Shown here one piece after another: positions 33,301 through 45,300 of a stretch of 64,000 bases of DNA. Made by a program: the position numbers and the translations under genes. Under the pieces are notes generated by a model. The model did not search any database and was not told the origin of the DNA. It was given only the letters and a program-made list of their open reading frames with translations. Numbering within the stretch: position 1 is the first letter of the stretch; every line of letters starts with the position of its first letter. Location: the NCBI GenBank assembly GCA_019096065.1, contig JAGUCH010000002.1, positions 11,296,501-11,360,500 on the forward strand. Direction: 5' to 3'. This DNA comes from Paracyclopina nana (lineage: Eukaryota > Arthropoda > Copepoda > Cyclopoida > Cyclopettidae).

Positions 33301-36300
33301 AACATTTTCGAAAAATTGTATCTAAAAGCTCAAGCTTTCCAATGATACCCAATTGGGTCAGGTAGCTCTCGAATTCGTTACACAAACTTTTGGTTTCAAA
33401 GTGTGCAGCATTCTCCGAATCAGGCTGTACAAATGGTCGCGCAAAAATAGGGAGAATGAATGTGATCTTCTTTCAATCAGCTTTCCCCTACTTTATGCTT
33501 GGAGTGTCATGAAGGCTGGAAAATTGGGGAAATTGCTCCCATCCGCACGACGCATTATTACCCAATTAACGCAATTCACCTCGACAGATGTAGCAGCAAG
33601 GCTCTTTCAAGATAATTCACTAGGGGGAATGGACTACTTTTCACAAAGCACGAAATGTATACTAATGGCTTACTTTTTAGCCGTACTATTACATGGTCAT
33701 CAAGTGGCGCAATTAATTTGTCACAGGTTGAAAACAATCGTTCCATTCGATAGGAGCTAGCTTACGCAAACGTCTTAAAAGGCTTTTAATTGACATTGGT
33801 TATGTAAAAGGAAAAAATCAACCGAAGAATGAAACTGCGAACTTGGTTGAACCCAAATCCTGAAGTAAATGAAAAAAGCAGCTAAAGCAACTTGACTTAT
33901 TTTGCCGTAGTTTTAGGGAGATTAGCTTAGTTACGAAACGCTATATTTTGATACTGCATTTGCTACCAAACATTATTTTGTGTTTCACCAATTGGACAGC
34001 CTCAGCTCCATTTTCATCAACACACATAACGAGAAAAAACACATTGAGTGTTTTTCTCAAGACTGAAACGATGGCTACAGCGAATATACGGGTGCCATCA
34101 TTTTGTCCGAAAATATGCGGTATAGATGTACTTTAATCGAAAAGATTTGCCTAGTTGTTTTTAGTCCGACTCATTTTTGATGACAAGTAGTATACTATCT
34201 CCGACCAAATCTATCTAGTTGTACTATCTTCGAAAAATCTAGTTGTTTTTTCTTCGAAAATATCTGCCTAGTTGTATTTGCTCCGAAAACATTTCCTCTC
34301 GCAAACAGCTTTGGTCTGCACATGAGAAGGACCTGATCAACCTGTCCTCTCAACTCTTACCTAATTTTGGTTTCTCAATTTTTCCAACTTCAGCAATTAA
34401 GACATGGATCATCTGCCCGTAATTCAGGCGACATTATCAGCGTTACATCAGCTTCAATTTGTTATTAAGGGGTGAATTATAGTTGATCATCTGCTGACCA
34501 TAATACAAGGTGAATTATCAGTTTAGCATCTTTTAAATTGCAATTCACCAAACCTCTAAAACTGAATTTAGCTATTTTGATGACTTTTAATGAAAGAAAA
34601 GTTGGTTTTTTCCATAATTATTATTGGGCATACAATGCTGCCTAATTTGCAAGAAAGAATTTTAGCAAAAAAGCTCAATATTGAACCAACAAAAAGTGCA
34701 GTAAAATTACCAGGTGACACATGTTTTGCTTGTTATTGCGATCGATGTTATGGCGCTCATAATTGAAGCTGAATTACGAATGAGCCTGCCCGTCATTTGA
34801 ACAGTAGAGGTAAAGATATTTTTTAAGAAATTCACACTTTTTGTATTTGTTAAAAGTTTAAGGATTGTATTCATATATCTATCAAGGACAGGATATGATT
34901 TGTTGGCAAAAGTTATTTTTAATAAAGTTCTTGAAATAGATTTAGCCCCATAAAAGGCATATAAGGTAAACTCAATTCGGAGATAATACAACTAGAAGGG
35001 TTCGGACATTTTACTACTGAACAAAGTATTTCGGAGATAGTACAACTAGGCGAGTTCGGACATTTTACAACTGTGCATAATTGGTCGGACATAGTGATAC
35101 TCAACTTTTCGGAGATAAAACTACTCAACTTTTCGGAGATTTTACAACTAGATTTTCGGACAAAAAATGTTTCCCCGAATATACGCCTTGGGAAGAAACG
35201 CAAAAAAGCGAGAGGCTTCATTAAAACGAACAGGGCCAAGTCAGATTAAGGCCTTTCTTTCCCACAAGGCACAATTCGTAACTCATCTCCTGTTTATCCT
35301 TGTAAAACTACGCGAAAAAAAGTCGAAGAAAACGTTAAGCCAAGCAATTTCAAAGGGATCAAAGTAGAAAGTCCACATTAGCTATTCAAGCTCAGACTGG
35401 CGCGGTGAAGGGGGCGAAACTTAAAGGGGAAGAAGAGAAAAAAAACCGTCAGCATATTTTTGTTTCCTCTCTTGAAAATATTTTTGAGTCCCCCAGATCT
35501 TTCATGCAGGCATATCGATCTGCTCTGCTAAAAACAAAAGCATGTTTTTAAGACCTTCAGTAATTGATCATATATCCGGTTTCATCATGTTTTTCTCTCA
35601 TTAGGCCGCAAACTGTGACCAACAATATAAGCACAATTTCTAGCATTCGGCAAAACGTACGGACATAGAGTAAACGATCCTAATATGAGATCAGTGTGAA
35701 GAAATAGGTTGTCCAATAACAATGTCATGCCAACAAAAAGTGTCACAAATCAAATCCAAGTGTCCTAAAAGGCACAACACTTACCGACGCAAAATACTCC
35801 TTGCCTGGAGATATATTGGTTTCCATTATTGGCTCTCCGCCGATGATCCGAAATGTCAAGTGACATGGCAGCAAATTAACTATGGTTAATGGCGATATGA
35901 AGGTGATAGCGTGGGCGGGTTGGATCCACTGCACTTCTTGGGGCGTTCGGCTGTAAGCCTCCAGTGGGTAATTCTTGCGACGAACTGCCACACAAAACCT
36001 AAAAGAGCATTAAAAATGAATATGAGAGCAATTTTCACGAGTCCCTGGTTTTTGCTTTCACCTGGCTGGCTCAGCTTCAGCGTTCCACAAGTGTAAGCTC
36101 GAGTGGGCGGTCAAGGTATTATCGGTAGGTGTTCGTATGTGATACCATTCAATGGCCTTGCTACTATACTGCCAATGACCTCCGGAACTCGTTGGCCTGG
36201 CCAAAATCTTTGCCCACACAAAATTGAGTGGCACTGATTTCACCTGATTGGGATGCACGGTGACGTCCATAAGATGCTCCTCGCTTTTCATCGTCACATT

Positions 36301-39300
36301 TTCCAGCTTCAATTCAACGGGCACATTGAGCCTGTTTTGGATGGTCAACGCAGACCGAATGGTGACGAGTTTCATGGCTGATCCCTTGAGGGCCACATCG
36401 AACACAACTCGAATGGGAGGAAGATCGCACCCCGTTTCCGAAACAGCTTTGCGAAAGTACGTCCCCACTCGGTCGATGGACACTGGCGCGACCTCCTGCC
36501 AACCTGACAGCTTGATGATCACCTGATGGGCCTTTACATCGCCCAAGTACAAATTGCGCGTCTTGCTTCGCGTTTCTTCGAAGGAAAACTGCACCTCGTC
36601 TCCTTCGCGCACTTGCAGCCATTTCTGATCAGCGTTGGCCTTGCTGGAGAATGCGGTCACATGAGCTGACGTGGGAGCGAGCGTGGATCCCGGATTCTTG
36701 ATGTGGGTGCAAAAACGGAGATCCACTCCAGACTCGTTCCTTATGCAATAGGGCACGAAAGGAGCTCTTCTCCGCGTGGTAAAATCATGCGGCAAATCTG
36801 CACTGCTCTCTGCCGTCCAATCCGCCTTGACAGCGTGGTACAGCTCAATGAGCGAGGAAGTGAAATTGAAATTGACCGTCTCCTCGGCATCCGCGTTGAT
36901 GGACAGCCTTTTTCGCAGGCCGCCGGGGCCAATAGCATCAATTTTCCAGCCTGTGGTGCACCTCCAGGGCTCCATGAAAGGCTCCCAGGCTGAGAGTGAG
37001 CGGTTGTAGTAGGAGGAGGACATCATGGCCGAGGCCTCGCCTATGCCCTCGAAGTCGTGATGCAAGTGCAGCCGTTGCATCGTCAACTCGATCAGTGGTA
37101 CATCTGCGTCTCGGCAGTCATCAATAATGCAAATATTGATGCCACTTACTTTGCATTCAAAGTTGGTGAAGCTCACATTAGTGCCTTGAAGGTAGTATTG
37201 CTTCTCCTGGGCATTGCCGCCCGCGGCCGGCTCGGCATTTTGGGTCAGCCAGAGGGCAGCCTCGTCCAGTTGGCCATTGGACAGCCTCAGAGCCTCGCAG
37301 CAGTCCTCCAGCCTAAACCCAAGGTCAGCCAATTGGGCCAGGTGGAAACGAGCGTTATCAGGAAATTGGCTTTCACCCAACTCCAATAATGGAGGCTGCT
37401 CTCGCTGAAGAGCCTCTTGGGCCTGCCTCGGAAAGGACTCGAGGATCTTGTGGAACATGACCCAATCATGGTAGGAAAGGCGGACATTGAGCTGTTGGAG
37501 CTGGATTTCGGCTGTGCGCTCATAAGTGCCCAATCTGTTGTAGCCATCCTTCTGATCGACCAGAAGGTCGGACAAGCCTCTGGATGGCATGCCAGGCACG
37601 TTGCGGCCCGCAATTTCAAAGTTGATGGTCACAGGGTCAATGATGGAGAGTGCAGACTCCTCTTCGTTGCCAAGGAGGCACGAGAAGACCTCGGCGTTGT
37701 TCAGGTTGCACGAGAAAGGCCTGTCTACCATGTCAGGGCGGTAGGCCAAGACTGTGGTTGACCGCAAAATGACAGCCGCGGAATCCGAGAGCGAAGGGTC
37801 GGCCACGATAATGAAATCCGAGTCCGTGATGCTCACTTTCAGCTCGAAAACGGGCCCTTGGCTTTCCACCACTGGAGCCCTTCTGCTCACGATGCCAGCA
37901 GAGGGATACAGGGGCTCCTCAGACATGCAATGTTTCTGGGCCTCTGGGGCCACCACGACCTCAGAATTGCCCATGATGTGGCTAGCTGCCGCAGGCTCAC
38001 CAGCCGGTGCCTGCGATATGAAGTCCAGCACTTGGAGCCACCAATCAAATATGCCCATGAGACGCATGTTGTTCACGAGGATCGTGATTCGATTGGAATC
38101 CGGTGTGAGCCTGAAATGGACCTCGGCCTGGAGCAGGCTTCTCGCCTCGCCATTGATGGAGCTGAGAGGCTGCAGGATATGGGGGAACACGCTCGGCCTC
38201 TTGTTCATGGGCAAGTCCGTGAACCGCAAGTCGTTGAGCAAAATGTCCTGGGACACGAGGTCGATATCTCGCGAGGAGTCACTGAAGCTCTCGTACGTGA
38301 GCAGTGACTTGAGAAAATTGACCCTGGCAATGCTTGACACAGTCTGCAGGTCCAACGTGACATCCTGCAGCTCGATGTTCATGTAAAAGTTGGTCCACAC
38401 GACTCCGCTGAGCAGCGTGTGCATTTCTGGCTCCTGGTACTCGCTGGTGGAGACAGCCGCATTGAATTGCATGAGGTCGTCCAGATTCTCCCCCAGATTG
38501 TAGCTCAAAAGGCCTCGGATTGTCTGGTACTGCGAGCTATGCAGCGTGGCGTGGACACGTGACAGGCCTCCATTGATGCTCAAATCTGGCACCTGATGGC
38601 TGAAGGCTTTGTCCAAGTTTCGCTCAATCTGTAAATGCAGTTCGCACTTTTGTTGCAAAAGTCGCTCGCGGTGCTGGCGAACGATGAATCCACCCACGAG
38701 GATGTCGTCAACGGAGCTTTGATCTGTGAACACGCTCAGCCGATCCGCAGTACGCAGGTCAATTGAGCTCAGGCTGATGCTGAGGACATCCAGGAGGCAT
38801 TTGGCATTATTGGCTGGCCTGCCTTCATCTCCCAATTCCTCGTCTTCTTCGCTCGCACTCAAAAAGCCGCAACGCCTAGATTGCCGCGTTCGGCTATGGT
38901 GAACGCTGCTTGCGTTCGAGGCCGGACTCTTGATCCCACTTCTCCGTGATCTTGACCTGCCAGAAGAACGTGAGGACCTCGAACTGCTCCGCCTCCTCTT
39001 GCCCAACAATTGGCTGGCCAATGCTGACCTCAGCGTCTGAGCACTGATGGTACCATCGTCTCCCGCAAATTTGAAGCAATTCGACACTTCCAAGGATCCG
39101 AGGTGGACCACAATCAGCTTGGTGGAGGAGGTGCTCACTGGCAGCAAAAGCAGGGGAGAGTCGGCCTCGATGTCCAATTTCAGACGAATTCCGCGTGCCG
39201 CCGTTTCGCTCACCTTGGAGCCCATGGCAGCTTCGCGAATCCTGTTCATCACATTTTGGTGCTGGTGGAAGTGATTGAAGAACGCCAACAGCTCCGACCA

Positions 39301-42300
39301 AAACCGCTGCGTGTGCACATAAATTATTGAGGCCATGCGTAATTTGAGGGTGGCATCGTGAGGCTGGCTGGCAGCCTCTTCACTGTTGCCATATTTGAAG
39401 AATGCGAACTTGAGCACGCTGTCGTGGCCTTGGGTGGACAAGAATCGGTCTCGATACAGAGCTCCGCGAGAGGTCAAGTCAAGCACGAGGAATTTCCCCA
39501 GTGCTCCTTCAATGGCGAAATTCCCCCCTCTTAGGCTCAATCGGCTATCAAACTTTGCAACTGAGACGTGAGCTACTTCATAGTTGGAGTGGTTGAGAAC
39601 CACTGAAAGGGCTTTCACTTTTATGTCAATTGCAGAGTTGGTGGGAGGTGGGGAATTTTCCTTGAACCCTGAAGTAGTAGAAGCAGGCTTACATTCTTGA
39701 GCTGATCCACTATTGCTACTGCTCGCTGGCTTGGGAGAACCGATCCCAAAAAAGTCCAGAATCATCACCCAGGACTTGAGGTTGAACACAATATCCAGAG
39801 TGTTGAAATCAACGTCCACGAATTTGGCAGTATCGTTATGCTTCTGAACAAAGTCACGAGAGATGTTGACAATCCTCACTTGGACCAAGTTGTCACCAGA
39901 GCAGCGTTTCACAGAGTCATCAACAAAGACAGGCGATCCACAAGTTGTCGGGGGTGGAGTTGAGGGACAGGCTTTCAAAGATGTCAGCCTAACTGAAGCA
40001 CTTTCGTAGCTGCTGTCAAAAAGGGAAACTGCATCAAGTTTATGCGGTAGAGAGCCTCTCTCAGGCTGCTGATGCCCTTTGTTATTTTTTGACAGTCCCT
40101 TATTGGGAAAATTCAACGAAAATTCCTGTGGCAACAATGGACACGAGGCTGAGAGGCTGCGTCGAGATGACAAAAGGTTCGGCCTCTTGGATTTGTCACT
40201 TTTCGTGCAGATTGAGGAAGCAAGCTTGCGATGAGGAGAATCATAGCTCAGAGACAAGTCCTCGATCACCACGCTTCCAAGAGTCACTTCAGTGGTGCTC
40301 TTCTCTGCATCAGTCAAGGAATGCTTCACAACAAAGTCCTCCAGTTGAATGTTCACGATTGGCTTGCTCAACTGACCAATGCTATCACTACATAGCTCAA
40401 ACTGGAGCAAGGGCACAGTGAACCTGGTCTCAAAAATCGTTTGGTGCCCACCAGAGCCAATTGGAATTTCGGTTTCCACATCGACCTTTTCACTGTACTC
40501 CGATCTTGAGTTTGGAGGAGAAGCCAGCAAGTTTTGCAAAGCATCCACGAGCAAATCGTACTGGCTTCTTAGGAGAGACACTTTTAGTGATGACATAATT
40601 CCTCCATTGACACTGATGCTCTCTTCCAGAAATTCACTGCCAAACTGCGATGGTCTCCACGTGGAGCTTTTTTCAATGGTGATGAACACGTGAGTGTCAT
40701 GCAAAATGGGCATGGCCACATTCGCAGAGCTCGAGTAGAGCACCTCAGCAGACATGCTTTTGCCTATGGAAAGGACCTCCAAGAGGTCAACCTCGATATT
40801 GCCAAGGCCACTGAGGTTTCTGATTTGCGCTATCAAATCCATGCTGTGCACGCTCATGTTGTTAATGTTCACAGACACTCGATCAGTCCGCTCAGGACCT
40901 TGGTCAGTATCATCTCGTAGTATCTCGTTGCCAATTGTAATCATGCCAAGATGAGCCACCAAGACCTCGTTGCTCCGCTCGTTTCTTGGCAGCACAATGA
41001 CAGGTGTTTCGAGGACAGCATCAAGGTAAATCTCAAGCTCGTTGCTTTCTAGGAAGGGCATCAGGTGGGCCCCACTGACAACAGGTGTGGAAGCTGGCGC
41101 TCTGCTGGTCTCTGGATTGCGAAGTGGTTTCACATTGCTCTTCGAAGGAGTCCATACGTCCAAGCTGATGGAGTCCGTCCTCCGCTGGACAATGCCCAAA
41201 GCGAGGTCGGCCGCAGCAGAACGAATCGAAGCTGCCAGCTTGCTCAGAAACTGCACGAAATCCTTGGCACACGAATTGAGCTCCTTAAGAAAAGGAGTGG
41301 AATGAAGGTAGCAAACTGAAGCCATGCGGAGCTCAATCTCAAACTTTTGGGTTTTCTTCGAAAGTGCAATCGTTGCTGGGCCAGAAGCTTTTCCTGGAAC
41401 ATTTTCAAATCAATTTCAGATCCATGTTTAGCAGAGTACACAAGTGACATTATTGCCTACCTCTGGAAATTGCGTAGTGCTGTTGGATGGAAAACGTCAG
41501 AGCCTGCTTCTCAGTAAATTCAGGAGTCTGGTGATAAAGGTCAGAGTGGATGGTGGAACGAGCTCGTGAAAACTCCTCCGAGGCTGGGTCTTTACCCACT
41601 GAAATTATCCTTTGGTGCAGCATCAGGCCAGGCAAAAGGCTGTTAACTTGGAGGCCTCCAATGGAGCCAGACACCTTGAAGGTATCTTGCAGAGTTGAAT
41701 GGATGCGAACTTCCGTCAGGAGTGCAGTGCCAATCATTTTCCCTGTTACAGCCCGAAGCAGCAGCACATTTAACCGTTGAAAATCGGCACTGATTTCAGT
41801 CTGCACCATTCGGTTGGTATGCCGGCTGGCACCAAAGTTTCTGCGCGATAAAAAAGAAGGATCAAAATTAGATGCCGCGAGAGAATCACAAAGTTTCCAC
41901 AACTTTGGTGCTAAAACTTTACATTGGAGGACCAAAATAGAATGCACTTTAAAAGTCTGATCGAAAAACGCGTAGAGAGGGAGCGAACTTTTTTATTTTG
42001 ACAAAATGCTCTATGAAGAAGCCAGACTCAATTGGAAGTTGAAGCATGGCCATTTCTGGCTTGGAATGCCTGTATTGCTTTCCTAATGCATTCCGATGGG
42101 AGAAGCCCAGTGCAATAAATAAGATTTACTCTGGAGCAATTTAATGGCCAAGAAACGAAACTTCCCAAGTTCTCAACTTGGTTACCATTTCAAAAAAAGA
42201 AAAAAAAACACGCATGATATTTACCTAAACAGTTATCTATAAATATGCATGCTCAAAGTAGGGTATAGTGAAAACAGACTTGGATATCTTTTTTTGAACT

Positions 42301-45300
42301 TCAAAGCTACACCTCAAATGCGTTAGAAGCAGAGAAGCGTAGCTTTAAAGGCCGACAGCCATTATCACTCGGGCGAGAGAGCATTTACAATAGGCTTGCC
42401 TAAAATTGCATTATTTCACACTTTTCTAGTCAAAACACTCTAGAAGCACCCGCTGCTTTCACAAAAAAACCATAAAAATAGCTGCATGACGGCTTTAGGT
42501 AAAAGGGCGTTTCGAAAGCTGACAATCGTTAATTAAATGGGTTGGGATAGAAAGACTAATCATGTACTAATAACTGTTGTATCATGGTGAGCCTAGCAAT
42601 TCTCTCCGAAATGACAAAAAGGGCGAACGAACACTAGATTGTTTGATCAATTTTTCTTCCAAGAAAAAATAGTCTACATGCTCTTAAAAATCACTGTCTA
42701 AACTAGGGTGCTTGATAAGTAGTAGGACAAAACTGGACAAAACCCATGAAAACTCATATGCTGAAAACGTGTGAACTAGCTGAGAAAAAAGTTCAATTAT
42801 CGATGAAAAAAAGGTTATTTCTTTGGTTATATGAACATTGCAATTGGCCGTAGTGAGGCCATCAATATCTGGCCTTCATTTTTTTCTTCAATTTTTTCCC
42901 GACCTCTCAGGGATTTTTCTTGGGCCTCACATTTGTTGAGCGGTGGAGAACTAATATTTCGACCTTTTTTGTCTGGTGGATTAAAAAATATCCATATATT
43001 AACTGCTATAATCAACAGCTGAACAGAACCCTAAAAGTAGGGTTGGTTAAACAATATTATGCAGTGTGGTTTAAAAAGGTACATCTTGAGCGCAGAGGGC
43101 CTCATTGAGAAGAGACAATAAGGTTTCAAAAAAGTCCTAAAATTGGGTTAATTTTGGACTGTCGGGTAGACTGGCCAAAAAAATCAATTGGTCCATGGTG
43201 CACAGTGGACGAAAAAGAATCACCATTAAAAGAACCTTATAGAGTGGTAAAGTTTGGGGAACTTTTTTGTCCGAAAATCAAGCTTCAAAATTCAGTGCTC
43301 TATGTAAAATGTCCGTCATCAAATGCATTTTGTTTGCTCGACAGATAAGTCATTGCTGAAAAATGTCCGACAAAAAGAATATCCGCCGTCTGAAACCTTA
43401 TGAGCTCGCCATAGGACAGTACTGTTAACGCTTTTTTTAATGGCTTTTATTCAGACGTAGGGTTCTAGAAATTCAGAAGAATCTGCTAATTTATCTTATT
43501 TTCTCTGGTAACTACAGCATTCAAGAGATGCCCTCCCTTTTAGCGCTCCCGAAGCGTTATGTAGTAAAGGATAACCCTATTTTTTACCAAGCATTTATGG
43601 TAAATGAAAGCCCTAGGGTTTTCTTTAGTCATTTTTAGACATTAAGATTGTCCACAGTGCTGCTTCTAAGGAGCTATGCAAATCAAATAGAACTAGTTAA
43701 AATGCGTTTACTAACTGTAACCGGTTTTACTCGCGAGTAAATTCACTAGTTCAACTTTATTAGGCTTTTACTAACTGTAACCGGTTTTACTCGCGAGTAA
43801 ATTCACTAGTTCAACTTTATTAACTAAAAGCTTCAATATTCTTAATTGAGAAATTCTTTAACCAAGCCTTTTGTCATATTTAGTATATTTTATCACTATA
43901 AGTAGAAGGGTGCTAACCTACCATTATAGTGCTGTGTTGAAGTATTAACAGACTAATTTTTTAGGCCAGAGCTTCGTTTGATACATCGATTCGGGTTTGA
44001 TTTTTCAATTTTGGGCCCAAACCCCTTGTCACCATGTGGTTTGATGGGGTTTCAAGTTTGGCGGCCCCCAGGATGCTCTAAGGGGGTCAAATGGGGGCTG
44101 GTCTTATCAGCTAATCGAAACAAGGCAAATCTTTGCGGGGGCATGGCTGGAGGAGTGGAGGGCAGCCAAAATCAACTATGCCCCAATTCTTGAGGCCCCT
44201 GGGGGGTGTCCAGATGTCAGGGGAAAAAAGTTGGAAAAAGTCCTCGTCAAGGCCAAAAAAAGCCAAAATGTTCGTTTTCGGACCCGACTTTGAGGCCGAT
44301 TATCTCCAAAGGCCACGGATGGATTTTGGATTTTTTTGCTCCAAATGGCAGATAAAGATCCAAATTGTTACCAAAAAAAAATTTGGGAGGGTGTTATTCC
44401 TCGTTTGTCCGCTTCGAGCTCTCAAAGTTGGACAAAATTCACTTTTTCACAGTAGTAACAAAATGGCTACTTTTCTTCTGTCAAAAATTCACGATTGGTC
44501 ACAGTGGCCAAGTTGATGGCTGGAGTGTGGGCCATTTGGTCTGGAGGACACCTCTAGGGTCTCAGTGGTTGGTATCAGGTCCAACTTCCATGGTAGGTCA
44601 AGGCCAGGCCCAGCCAGGAGCCTTGGAGCCGAGCCATCGCGACGGCCATTTCGTTTCAGTGGCAATTCCAAGGGCCTTGCTGCCAATTCTAGGGACAGAT
44701 GGTTGACCATTTGGCCTTGATCACTCCTTCAGGGTCCCAGCAGATGATTTCAAGGCTAACAGTCAAGGTACAGCAAGGTCAGCTTGATTCAGGGGGCTTG
44801 GAGTTCACTTGTGGCATTGGTGATTTGGCTACAGAAAGTCTTCGAGGGTCTCGATGGCCAAGTTCTCGGATCAAGTGAGGATGTTTTGAGCTGTATCACT
44901 CCTTTGACATCCCAAGAGATGATTTCAGGTTCAACTTTGATGGTGATCATCAGCTGACTGCTTCCAGGGCTACCAGAGCTTATTTGCCAACTCAGCTGCC
45001 AATGGTTCAATGAAAGGCAGCATGGATCACAGCCAAGACCAAGGCTGGAAAGTGGTTTTTTTAGGCTGAATCAACTCAAATGGATGCAAGGAGATGAAAG
45101 AAAGTCTATTTTTCATGGTGTCATGCTCCCATCTTCAACCAGGAGTGCCAAAGCTTCCAATGAACAAAAATCGAAAATGGCTTCAATAAAGAGCTCCTTG
45201 GATTGCAGCCAAGACAACTGATGGAATGTCACTTTTTTGCCCCAGCTCAGCTCAGTGGGTGCCAAAGTGAATTTAGAAGGTTCAAACTGTCAGGTGTTGC

